From Nymphaea colorata (taxonomy: Eukaryota > Streptophyta > Magnoliopsida > Nymphaeales > Nymphaeaceae), in NCBI RefSeq assembly GCF_008831285.2, contig NC_045139.1, positions 2,798,704 to 2,862,703 on the forward strand: DNA of 64,000 nt, given 5' to 3'. Numbering within the stretch: position 1 is the first letter of the stretch; the number at the start of each line of letters is the position of its first letter. The notes under the pieces are model-generated. The model saw only the letters and a list, made by a program, of their open reading frames with translations. It ran no database searches and had not been told where the DNA came from. The position numbers were made by a program, and so were the translations under genes. Positions 1 to 11,001 of this stretch are shown here, in pieces.

Positions 1-334
1 GACTTTATAATTGGTATGAACAACAAGAGTTGTATTTCTCTAGTTAGGGTTTGAACTAGCCTAAGCTCAATGTCTTTGTCTCTTGCATGGGGCATAAAAC
101 CCACATTGCCATTCACCTGCACCCCAAAGTTTAGGCATGCTTTTGGCTTGTGCAAAGGCTGGTGCCTTAGAGATTTGAAACAGAGACTGGCTGCCTACCA
201 CGTGTATATGTCAAACATTCTAGCATCAAACTTTTTAAAATTGGAAAAAAGATAAATGTTGCAGATTACCATTTAATTCTTGCAGATATATTCCAGTTAT
301 ATGAAAATTTGAGTTACATTGCCATTTAACTTAA

Positions 335-701
335 GGGGGGCTTTGATAAGGCCAGAATTGTTGAATTCTAGAATTAAAGTTCTTATTTTTTATGATGCAA
401 AAATTGTGTCATCAAACAAAGAATTTTAATTGTTGAATCATAGGCTCATTCTTCAATCAAAATTCTAAAATCGCGATTCTACCCTAGAGGTGGAACTATG
501 ATTCCAAAATTATAAAATTATTTCAATCTCTTTTTAGGACACCTGTCATGATAGTTTTGATTCATCAATTCTGGAATCAAACTTAGAGACTATCAAACAT
601 AAAAAGGATTTAGAACTAAATTTTTCATTTCAATTTTAGTTAAAATTTTGATTTTAGAATTTTAATTCTATAATCAAAATTCAAGGCCTTTAAACTCCCC
701 C
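335..701. mobile_element. MITE-like element with imperfect terminal inverted repeats
   Basis: The left end reads GGGGGGCTTTGATAAGGCC and the right end, read in reverse complement, begins GGGGGAGTTTAAAGGCCTTG. The two ends are therefore imperfect inverted repeats that both reach GGCC then GAATT. The interior is AT-rich, non-coding and full of short AATTCTAAAATC-type inverted motifs. The left flank is TAA, as in PIF/Harbinger insertions, but the right flank no longer matches. A related end (GGGGGCGTTTGATAA) occurs near 35610. It is probably an old non-autonomous DNA element. Family assignment is inference. Confidence 0.55.
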
Positions 702-1980
702 AAAAAGAAGGTTTAATTTTTTCACAAGAAATGTTGCATCCAGAAGCACCGCTTGAGTCTTCCTTGGGGACATGGTATGGTAGACTTTCCAGTCTGCGCG
801 CTACCGAAACTCCTCAATAATTTTTCAAAAAGCAGAAAACCAATAAATAAATAAATTTCACAGGGAACGCCCGTTTTAGACCAAATTTCAAGAAACATGC
901 TTACCTTTTCAGATTTTCTGGATGATCCACATGTTAAGTTAGGTTACCCAACAGCGACATTTTTTTTGGTGCCCATGGTTCATGGTGATTGATTGGGACA
1001 GCTTCAGAAAACATACCGAGTAAAACTTGTCCAAAATAAGTTGTCTTTCAGGTTGACAGGATCCTCATATTATTATTTGCCTAAATATGTGCTCTAATTA
1101 AGTTTCTTAGTGTCTTAAACTGTTTTTTGTAATCTAATTATGTGAATAAATGCAAAATGTGGGAACATATAAAATTTAGAAAATGAAAAAATTTATTTTC
1201 AAATAGAATATGAGAGTAGGTATAAATTAGAAATCTTGTTTGAGGATACAATTTGTAACACCTCACTTTGAAAAGTTTCATTTCGTATTAAAAATTATGA
1301 GATAGTTTCAAGAGCTTATAAAAGAGGTTTTTAAGAGATTGTATGTCTTAGTTCATATTCTTTTTGAAGTTGGAACCGAAACTATGAAGATTCATAGGTG
1401 AATGAGAATCCGTCGAACCAAAGCCCCCTAGTCTAGTGCCGGATTAGCTCGGAAAATGGTGACACTTTTCTCAGCTATCAAACATGAGATTAAAAGTATC
1501 AATAGTTTTAAGGTACAATTTTTTGTGTTGTCAGAATAAAGAAGAGATTTATCAGTTTCCTAAAAAAGGTATAAAGTTTCGGAAATTTTGTAGTGGAAAA
1601 TTAAGAAAAGTGACAAACTTTTAGCCGTGAGGTTTATATTTTCCGCACTTTAAGAATGATGTACCGCTGATTTAATATTTTAATATGGGTGCTTTCAAGA
1701 TAAGCTGTAAAGTAACGGACTAAAATAAATATTTCTCAGCAAAGAAAAGAGAACGGCATTACTGAGAAAGATAAGGGCATAAGTGACAGTTGGTTCCACA
1801 GGGATTTATTTTCCCCTCGAATTTTCTTTCCTTCCAAGAAAAAGCCAGCTTTGGATTTTCTACCACGTTCCTCTCTCTCTCTCTCTCTCGCTCTCTCGGT
1901 CATACCAATCGACTGGGAGATTTCATCTCTGAATCTACTATTGCGACGGTTTCCACACTGGACCTACGAATTGGGTAGCG
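702..1980 (+). promoter_or_regulatory. Upstream region and 5' leader of the FLOE-like gene
   Basis: No supported coding sequence lies here. The last 200 bases look like a plant 5' leader. A pyrimidine (CT)n tract at about 1870-1900 (a plant Y-patch-type element) precedes the start codon at 1981. A short open frame at 1790-1978 has no family resemblance and ends just before the start codon, so I read it as leader. The rest (about 700-1780) is AT-rich intergenic sequence with nothing I recognise. Confidence 0.4.
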
Positions 1981-4900
1981 ATGAATTCGTCGCAGTTTAT
2001 GGATAAACAGATCATGGGTCTCTCAGGATCGCAGAAGGACGATTTCTTCGAGCTGTTGAAGCCATCGGATGAGCAGAACGGCACGAAGAAGGATGAGATT
2101 ATGCCCAGCTACGACTTTCAGCCGATTCGACCGATCGCAACGGGTTCCCCAAATGCCGATGGCGAAACTAGGGTTTGGTCCTCGGCGGATTCGAAGCCCT
2201 CGTCCTCTAGAGTGAGTTTCCCCTGTTCTTTATGGCTTGTCCTTTTTTTCAGTTTCTATAATTTGGTGTTTGCTAATTTTGTTCGTTTCATTTAGAGGAT
2301 TGATGCTTATTGGGCGCGTTAATAAGAATTGGCCTGCGATAAGCGATTCCTTCATTTTATGCCTTCTTTTAAATGTCTGATTAAATGGATGTTGGTGAAT
2401 TTGGGTCCTTGTAACGGGGAATTGTTAATCTTGGGCGTTGATGATAACAAGTTGCTTTGTTAGGGAAGATCATTCTGATTTTAGAGGATTTTCTGATTCG
2501 AGTTCCAATTTGTTGATTGAGGGAATAAAACGCTTCTTGCTTGGAGCAAAATGGTCCGTTATCATTCCTGTTGAAGTTTTTGGTAATACATGTGGCACCT
2601 TCTTTGTTAGCTAACTGGTGTCGGTGGTAAATATTGGTATGGAGTATCGAAATGGGTTCTTTCTCTCTTGCTTTTTGAACACAGTACTTGGTGCTTTCTG
2701 GAGCTGTTCTTGACACTTTGTTTCAACAGCTGGAGATATGATGTTACCAATATGAGGTTGTATTCTACTGGGTGAACTAGTGCATGTGCAATCATCAAGC
2801 ATGATGGGGTTTCTCATGCTCTGAACGGAATTATTGGATAGAATCTTGTTGCTTGGTATGCAATGAAAAATGGTCTCTTTTCGTCTACCATATGAATATG
2901 GGGTTTTCTGTCTACTTTACTTATTCATCTCAGTTCCACTTTGGGTGATTGCCCAGTATATCCTCTTTGAAGGATCAGTATCCCGGAATCTATTTTTCAT
3001 CTATCCTTTTGTCTATTTTTGTTGAATAATGCTTTCAATAGAACTGTTTAACGATTTGATCACATGTGGTCGCATGACTCTTAAATTCAATCCTGCATTC
3101 CATGTCCAATCAAGATTAGATGTGACTCTATAAGTGCTTCAACTTGATTTAGAATTAGAATGAACACAAAGAAAAGTGGAAATCAGCGGATGATGGTAAA
3201 AGATGAAAATAGGCTTGAGAAGAGAAGGTGAGATCAGTTCCAGACTTTTATTTTATAGCATATCTATTAAGGGATAAATACAAGATGAGAATATTGTTTA
3301 AGAACTCTTTAGGGAAAATTAAAATGAAAGTTTACTTTGTTCAATTGGGAGAATAACACTCACAAAATGGAATTTATTATTGTTTTTTCAATTTTAGGCT
3401 GAGCATCATTTGGGTAACATGATGCTTGAATTAGCATTGTCGTCTTTCCTTTATGATATAGAAACTATTCTTGTTCCCAATTTCTTCTAACATATTATGT
3501 CCATGGTGAACTTGAGAGAAATAACCTATGAGAGTGAGGCAACCTTAATTTAAGATTTATTTCTTAAATTTGATTGTATGTAGGAAATGATGAGCAGCAG
3601 AAGATAAAGGAACCCACTAAATGGTTTGCTTTATCTAAACAAAAATGATGCACTTAAATCAATTTGTGGCCATAAGTTCCTTGAGATGTGCATAATTATG
3701 TTGTTTTGTGCATAAGTGGACTTCGGCTGCTGCTGTTCGGTCAATGTTTTAGTTTTCCTGTATTTAACTGTTGTAAAATACTTGGTGACATGGTGCTGCA
3801 TTTCCTTGGTCCTTCTCTTATATTGGAAGGAAAGCAATTCCTTGAGGTTGTGTTTTATTAGATCCGCGGTGATGCGGATCTGCAAAATAAGGAAGGTAAT
3901 TCCTTAAAGTTCATGTGGGATATTTGATGAAGGTGCATGTATGTTCTAGTAGAATTCAATAATTTGGATAATATCTATCTTTTATTCTTATTATTTGTCG
4001 TTGACCTATAGAATTATGTCTCACTGGAACCTGGTGAACCTATGAAAGCTTCTCAAGAACGGGAAAAGGAAGTTTACAACAAAGCTACAATATCTGAGAT
4101 TGATCGTACAATGAAAAAACATGCGGATAACCTTCTTCATGCTTTGGAGAGTATCAGTGCACGCTTGACACAGCTGGAAAGTAGAACTCGCCATCTTGAG
4201 GTATCAGTAGATGAGTTGAAGGTCTCAGTTGGGAATCATCATGGCACCACTGATGGAAGGCTGAGACAGCTGGAAATTATTCTACGAGAGGTCCTTGTCC
4301 TTTTTGTTGCATTTCAGTATTTTACACTGCCTTGTTCTGCTAGACTTCCTTATGGACCTATGCTTGCTCCTTGCAATTTGCATGGCTGTCATTGGAATTA
4401 CATGTTTATTTTCAAATATTGCATGGCTGCCATTGGAATCTTACATGTTTATTTATGAATATCTTGGACAACTTTACCTTGCATTCCTTCAGTTATTGCT
4501 CAGATTTGTTTTTTGATTTGTTTAAGAACTTTTGGATGCTTTTCATTCTTTGTTATTGCAAGGGCACTCCAAGTTTTATAGTTGATGTACCTGTCAATGC
4601 GTATTGCATTTGTAAATTATGGGACAGTTGGTTCCTGTGGCACTTTTACTTTGTTTCTTTTGAGGTTGTGTTCATTTATGATCTTTTATACATCGTACAT
4701 CCCATTAATGCTTCTTGCAACTATTGAATGAAAAGGAAAAGCTAGTTATTTGTGTATGTGTGGATTGTTAGGAGCTGTTTAGAAGTTTGATGATAGTTCT
4801 AAATTCAAATAACATGTTGTCTCATGAGGACTGTTTTTTTAGTATCCAGTTGTTTTTCTGTTCTCTCTAATTAGGTTCATATGGATGTTTCTCATTCACT

Positions 4901-7224
4901 TTTTAAATTGCAGTACTAGGATTGATTCTTTATTCTTCACATAGCAGAGTGCACAGTAGTCTCCACTAATGTGTACATAATTACATATTTCACACTCATA
5001 TAGGTTTCAGGCCATCAGTTGCTTTGCATGGTTTAAATAAAAAACTGAGCAATTGACTTGTTTCTTAAGTTCTAACAAGTTGAATCTGGCAGGCAGTCGT
5101 ATGGTGTCTACCTTACCATTGGTCCAACTAGTAAGTAGTAGCAGATGCTAACATTGCTCAAAAGACAAATTTAATAATGATGCCAGTTATGGTGCTTGCC
5201 GCCTGCTGATATAAACCAAGTAGTAAATGCTATTCCAATCTTTTAATTTAGTGTAATTGAATTCATTCAACAAAGATTCTTTGTAATGAGTGGACGAAGC
5301 TAAGTCCTAAGGATCCAAAGTCTCTAAGTCAAACTGCACATCATGTGGCTGGGCGTTATACTGCAATGTCAATCAATAGAGCCAACTTAATGATTCTTCC
5401 TTTGGATGCGAAAATTGTTAGCTTGATACAGAGACCAGTCTTCTGTCCTACGGTAGTTGATTATCTTTGCAGTCATGGTTATAATGGTCTCCAAATCCAA
5501 ATACTTTTGTTTGGATTCTGAATGTCTAACTGCCAGACTTCATTTTCTGCTAATCATGGACCACTTATTTGGGGGGACAATGAAAGCAACATGCAGCTTG
5601 TCAGTATCTTAGGACTCAATATGGAGCTTGAATTTCCTAACTGCCAACTCCACTTGCTGTCAGCCATGGCTGACTTGAGTGAGGTGACAATAAAAAAGTA
5701 TGCTGATGGAAGCTTTTTTTCTTTTGGTAGTTTGCCTGTTTAATGGTAATGATTTTTTAGAGCCCTGTTAAATGTCAATCTTAGTAGTTCTCTGATCATT
5801 TGCTATAATTTGCTCTGAGATATATATAGGCCATCTGAACCTATCAGCATCATGGCTTCTGTTTCCCTAGCTCTAACGGTTTTGTGGAGCATGTAACAAC
5901 CAAATATGTCCTTCATGGTTATTCTTTCTTAAATTAAGTATTGTATTTATCTCTAGTTGTAATGTTGGTTTCCATTTGTTGAATTTTAAACTAGCTTTTT
6001 CCTGTGTAACCTACCTGAGTTTGTGTCCTAAGTCCTGAATGCTAAAACATGCAGATAAGCACTGGTGTGCAGGTGCTGAGAGACAAACAGGAAATTGCAG
6101 AAGCGCAGTCACAGCTTGCAAAGCTGCAACTGCCGAAGTCTGAATCTCAGGCACCTGAAACTCCGAAATCTTCTCATTCAGAAGTTGTTCAGCAGCCATC
6201 TGTGGCCCCTCCTGCTCCGCAAGTTCTTCAAGCACCAGCACAGCCACTCCTCCCTGCACTTCCTCCACCGCCAAATGCTCCCCCTCCACCTCTCCCACAA
6301 CCACCTCCACTTCTCCCACAACCACTTCCACCTCCTAGTCAACCTGCTCCATCCCAGGTACCACCAATCCAGCCTCCTTTCTACCCACCACCGCCACCAC
6401 CACCTCCTCCTGCTCCTCCAGCTGAGCCACCACACTCACAGTATCAGCTGCCACCTCAACCACAAGAGCTTCCACAACAGCAGTATCAATTACCACCTCA
6501 GCAACCAGGCCTGCCTCCACAGCACTATCAAATGCCACCTCAGATGATGCCAACACCTCCTCCTAGTGGAAACCCTCAATATCCTCAGCAACCGCCACAC
6601 CAACCTAGCCCCCCATCTTTAGGTCCTCCACCTCCACCCCCACCACAGCATCCAGAGGAAACAGTGCCTTACATGCCTCCCCCATCATACCCTCCTGCTT
6701 CTCGTCAACAAACTGTGATGCCTCCACCACCCGCTGTTCCACCTAGTTCTCAACCCTTCTATGGCCCCTCTCACATGTATGAGCCACCTCCCACGCGGAC
6801 CAGTTCAGGGCAGATGCCATATCCGTCTGGCTATGGCCCTCCTGCTGGCCCTAACTTGAGTGACTCGTACGGTTATTCAGGCTCTCCCTCTCGCTATGAT
6901 GGCCCTCCAATGAAGCCATCACATCCTCCATCTGCTCCAAGTGGTGGTAGTGGTTACCCACGTCTGCCAACTGCCCAAGTCCTGCCTCATGCACTTCCAA
7001 CTGCTTCTAGTGTTGGGAGCAGCCCAAGTTCGGGCCCAGGAAACCGTGTTCCCATTGATGATGTGGTTGATAGGGTTACAGCTATGGGATTCTCCAGAGA
7101 CCAAGTCCGTGCCACAGTTAGGAAGCTGACAGAGAATGGTCAGTCAGTCGACCTGAATGTGGTACTTGATAAATTGATGAATGATGGAGAGATCCAACCA
7201 CAAAGAGGTTGGTTTGGCCGATAA
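1981..7224 (+). CDS. FLOE2-like: FLOE-family protein (DUF1421), closest in type to Arabidopsis FLOE2/At5g14540
   Basis: Three coding exons, all in phase 0: 1981-2211, 4012-4290 and 6055-7224, giving 559 residues. Residues 1-77 carry the family start MNSSQFMDKQIM and a PSYDFQPIRP motif. Residues 78-170 hold the predicted coiled coil around IDRTMKKHADNLLHALE and ARLTQLESRTRHLE. Residues 190-495 are a very proline/glutamine-rich, prion-like region. Residues 500-559 (IDDVVDRVTAMGFSRDQVRATVRKL) are the UBA-like DUF1421 tail, ending GWFGR before TAA. Established for the family: Arabidopsis FLOE1 forms hydration-dependent condensates that tune seed germination, and FLOE2 and FLOE3 are its relatives. 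Length and exon-border motifs fit a complete gene. The junctions read through without a frame break (for example RE|ISTGVQVLRDKQ). Long antisense frames over the proline-rich exon are composition shadows. Confidence 0.93.
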
Positions 7225-9430
7225 GTTAAGATCTTGTGCCGCTTCAATTTGTTGTGTAAAGTTAACGATAAGTAACTCTGTCTAGTACTGTTGTCCACGA
7301 ACTAAGCTTCTTGTTGGCAAGATATTTCTTTGCCATTTTTACTGTTCATTGTGAAGGGACCTGTTGCAGATCGGTGGAGTTTCATGGTGGACCCTTCTGT
7401 TGCTTTTCCGGTTTCTAAATTGGCTGCATTGTGTATCACGTCATATATACATGAGAGCAGAAACTATTAGAATTGGTTTAAGCGTTTTCTTGATGCATAT
7501 ATGAATAATCTGTTCGTTTCAGCCTTGTGCCTGTGTGTTTGGTGAAATTTTCTAACAGAATGAAGTTCATGGCTCCTTTTTTATTGCAGCTCAGTGTTTT
7601 CAAATTTGCAAAGGTTGATTGGCCTTGAGACCTTTTATCCCTCCATTCCTAGCTTAGCTAATTTGCATGGAAAGTTGGCCTTGAGACCTTTTTAGTTGCA
7701 AAAGGCTGATAGTCGGTATCCCAAATGTGGTTCTTTCGGCATAACCTTTTAGAGGGCTGTCTAGCCGCGGCTTGCCTTTCAACAGGGAAGTTTCCCAAGA
7801 ATTCCCAAGAAAATGGACCTTTTCACTAGTCAAAAACAGAATCGAGAAAGAAAAACACACGATCGTGTACCTGTATTATGAAGCTTTATCTGCACGATTA
7901 ATCAAGACATGGTTTCAGGGATCGTGAATCTACGACATTACCTAATTGCGATGTTTGTCTTATCTTTAGTGTGAATAACATTTTCAATTTGTTTGTTTTT
8001 CTTTGTGCTACAAAGGTTATTTGCATGGAATAGATTTTTACTGAAGATCTCGTCTGGTGGGATGAAGCTTGAGGATCTTTGGTGCAAATTTCACAAAACT
8101 GTCACAGAGACATTCACAAGGTACAAATGGGGGTGGGTAGGATGTGATGCAGGTCTCACCCAATCTAGTCAACATGGGTTGTTTCATTCCCTGGCTAAAA
8201 CAACTTTTTGTTGTAGGGCTGTGGTCGGATTAAATCGAACTGAGTACAACAAAAAATGCTAAAATGTTCTGTCAGATTTTGCCCATTTGCAATCCTGTTC
8301 TTTGCAACAGCCGGGCCAATTTAATGGGCCTCCTCCGCAGAGGAGAGCAGCTTCAACAACCACCCTACCCATCTTGCGGCACTTATGAAGCACCTATGAT
8401 GAGGGCAACACTGAACTCACAATTCTTAGATTCTATGATCGTCAAGCTAATTACCTTTTGTAGTTTTCTTCTTCTCCTCTTCATGAACGTGATCGCAAAG
8501 ACAGTTGGTCGGTTACCAATTTGAATCTTAGGAGGAATTTGGTAACAGAAACCATATTTTAGTATTTGTCCTAAAACTTGGGTATATTCATGTATCTTTG
8601 AGACAGATTAATGAAACATTAACAGAGTGGTCCTGTCGGCAAATTCTCCTTAGGGCTGAAGGGTTGAGTTGAACATGAATTGCGCCAACTCTAAGCTGGA
8701 CCATTAGGAATCTGAAACTCTCAATGTTGGCTCCAAGTTGGTTGTGTAAGGTTAAGAGTTTCACATAAGCCCAAGGCAGGGGCAGAGGCAGAGGCAGTGT
8801 GGGCATGGTGTGGGTAATTGCCCACACAACCATACAAAAAGAGTTTATTTTTATATTGAAACTTCATATTAGTTATTAGTTTTTTTCATTTACATACAAA
8901 TATGTCTGTAAAAAATTTTGGAATTATATAAATAATGTCTTTTAATTCAAAATTTTCTAACTTTTCCCTCGGCTGGGGATGTACTTTTTCCAGTGTCATA
9001 GCCTCATAGGTATGGTATATTGCATCAATCCTTTGCCAAATATGATAGAAAGATGATACAAGGTTTCATTTCCAAATCAATCTAAAATTTTTCAAAAAAG
9101 CCAAGAAAATTCTAAAAACGAGGTGATATGATATTGGTGAGCAAATTGATACACGTGAATATCATAATCGATTCATGATTTGATTTAAAAAACCCTTCTT
9201 GAAAAAAAAAATATTTGAAACATGATTAAAATTCAATTAAAAATAATAACCACAATCAAATTCCATTACTAATCGAATAGCGTGAGTTGGCTTCGTGTCG
9301 GAGCTTGCTTGAAATTGGATTTGGATCCGTTGAACGATCCCAACGCGCGGGTGCAAATGGGGGCCTATTTCTCTGAAGCAAGATTCCTGGACCGGCTACC
9401 ATAATTTTGGGTCCACGGATCCGATTCAGA
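7225..9430. other. 3' flank of the FLOE-like gene and intergenic sequence
   Basis: The first few hundred bases are probably the 3' UTR. The remainder has several short open frames (for example 7993-8262 and 8264-8524) that show no family motifs, codon structure or splice context. GGCCTTGAGACCTTTT occurs twice, near 7621 and 7678. I see no gene here. Confidence 0.45.
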
Positions 9431-9441
9431 AGGTCCCCGCT

Positions 9442-9474
9442 AGGGTTAGGGTTTGAAACTTTTCGCTATAAATA
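9442..9474 (+). promoter_or_regulatory. Telo-box plus TATA promoter of a non-coding (snoRNA) unit
   Basis: AGGGTTAGGGTTT at 9442-9454 is a telo-box (AAACCCTAA-type) in reverse orientation. It is followed 12 bases later by TATAAATA at 9467-9474. Telo-boxes close to a TATA box are established features of plant promoters for snoRNA and ribosome-biogenesis genes. No long ORF follows, and the next recognisable product is the snoRNA at 10234. Transcription would be expected to start near 9500, but that is inference. Confidence 0.6.
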
Positions 9475-9640
9475 CATGGCCGTCTGATTCTGAGGCTCAC
9501 TCCATCTTCTGATCTTCGTCTTGCGAGTCTCTCTCTTTAGGTGTTTCTTTTTTGATGGCTTAGAGTTTGGTTCTGTGTTTAAGTTTGCAGGAGAATCGAT
9601 CATGGTGGAGCTCTCGTTCTCTCTCTCTCTCTCTCTCTCG

Positions 9641-9672
<32 letters not shown>

Positions 9673-10233
9673 TTCCCTCTCTCTCTAGGCCGCCATTGGA
9701 GTGTTTCAGATCGAGATTGTCTGAGAAGTACTAAGAGCCCAATGAGGAAGCTCACCCAAATGATAGGAAGTGCCGTATGACACATTCCAGCAGCCGCTTC
9801 CCTCTTGCCCGATCCCTTTAGGGGTCTAGGGTTCGGTTGCCGTGGTTGATTTGTCACGGGTCGCTGAGGGCTTCTCTCTCTCTCTTTCTCTCTTTCTCTC
9901 TCTCTCTCTTTCTCTGTGTGTGTGTGGGCGTGTGTTTGTGCTCAATGCCACGTTGACGGTAGCGAAGCGCCGTGACCGTCGATGCTATGATTGAGCAAAA
10001 GTCGATCCTTTGGAGTTTCGCATCTTGATAGGAATCTGTGGACTGATTACCATTCATCCATGGAGCCGATTTGTGCGATTACATCCCTGTTGTGTCCCTT
10101 TCGGTTTTTTTTCCGATTCGATTTCTTTCTTTCTGATTCATTTTATAAAGGTTGCATTTTCTGTGTGGGCCGATTGCTACTCATTTTTGTTTTATCGGAT
10201 CCGGAAGAATGTAACGATTTTTGAATTAGTCTA

Positions 10234-10341
10234 GGAGAAGCCGATGATGAGAACATTTATTATTTATTCTGGAATTACCGTCTGATGGTTTAAAATCTAT
10301 TTTAAGCCCTTTGATGTGCAATGGCAACCTGAGGCTTCTCC
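10234..10341 (+). ncRNA. C/D box snoRNA, predicted guide for 2'-O-methylation of 18S rRNA (snR77/SNORD65-type site)
   Basis: All parts of a C/D snoRNA are present in order. A perfect 9-bp terminal stem pairs GGAGAAGCC (10234-10242) with GGCTTCTCC (10333-10341). Box C is ATGATGA (10244-10250), box D' is CTGA (10282-10285), box C' is TGATGTG (10312-10318) and box D is CTGA (10329-10332). Directly upstream of D' lies CTGGAATTACCG, which is complementary to CGGUAAUUCCAG in the 530-loop region of 18S rRNA, one of the most conserved rRNA segments. By the D+5 rule, A10277 pairs with the U of GGUAAUU and would direct methylation there. I recall this as the site served by yeast snR77 (Um578) and human SNORD65 (Um627). 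The C'-D spacing is only 10 nt, so a second guide is unlikely. Confidence 0.85.
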
Positions 10342-10699
10342 CCACTTTCTTCGTACTTTTAGACCTTAGCATAATCTGTCTACGCTACGTGCCCTATGAA
10401 CTGAGATTTTCATTCTTTTAATCCATCGAAAAAAAATAAAAATAAAACCGTGTTACGGCTCTAATTTCTTGTGTCTTGGTCTCAGATGTTTGAGATCAAC
10501 TCTGTCGTTTTGGTGTTGCCGATTGATTTCATATCTGCTTTGGAAAGTCTGACTTTTAAGACAAGTTTTCTTTTTAGTTTAATTTTGATTCAATACTTGC
10601 TACAATTTTGTACTCAAGAGTAATGGCAATATATGTCATTTAATACGTTAGCATTGGATTTTGTTATTGTAAAAAGAAGTGACCGTAATTGGATGCCGC

Positions 10700-10901
10700 A
10701 GAAGATAAAGGATATCAGCACCTGCGTTCTTAAAAAGATGAATTTGGGTTTAGAAAAAGGAAATCATGAATTCAAAAGCTTGCTAATGAAAGATGATGTA
10801 AGAAGATAAAGGGTATCAGCACCTGCGTTCTTAAGAAGATGAATTTGGGTTTAGAAAAAGGAAATCATGAATTCAAAAGCTTGCTAGTGAAAGATTATGT
10901 A
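10700..10901 (+). repeat. 101-bp tandem duplication, two copies
   Basis: AGAAGATAAAG(G/A)... begins at 10700 and again at 10801. The two 101-bp units differ at only a few bases (for example GATATCAGC versus GGTATCAGC, TTAAAAAG versus TTAAGAAG, GATGATGTA versus GATTATGTA). No ORF or complete snoRNA box set is present, although GATGATGTA in copy 1 resembles a box C. It lies downstream of the snoRNA in the presumed host transcript. Confidence 0.85.
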
Positions 10902-11001
10902 TTGGTAAAATTAACTCAAAGTGAAAGCATGGGGAAATGGAAGACGAGTTTGGTTCGGATCTATGATTCAGGCCTCATTAGTTACATATTATTTTGGACT
11001 C

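Larger units (their letters stand above)
9500..11000 (+). other. Putative non-coding host transcript of the snoRNA (extent uncertain)
   Basis: From the TATA box onward there is no convincing coding frame. The region has two long CT-repeat tracts (about 9613-9686 and 9871-9910), a GACGGT...ACCGTC hairpin near 9954-9980, the snoRNA at 10234-10341 and a tandem duplication at 10700-10901. I propose one non-coding transcription unit. Whether the snoRNA is intronic or is cut from an exon cannot be decided without transcripts, and the 3' end is a guess. Confidence 0.35.

Noticed and set aside
70-255. 61-codon frame at the window start
   Set aside because: Short, no motif, and AT-rich intergenic surroundings; a partial upstream gene cannot be shown.
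6011-6556. Long antisense frames over the proline-rich exon (up to 106 codons)
   Set aside because: They arise from CCA/CCT repeats read in reverse; the + strand frame is a conserved family protein.
9600-10057. Arg/Glu-rich minus-strand frames over 9.6-10.0 kb
   Set aside because: They are produced by the CT microsatellites (RERERE) in the snoRNA host region.
10282-10290. A short 60-nt snoRNA ending at the first CTGA (10282-10285) with a weak AAGCC/GGTTT stem
   Set aside because: The perfect GGAGAAGCC/GGCTTCTCC stem further out, with C' and a second CTGA, gives a normal-sized C/D snoRNA; the first CTGA is box D'.
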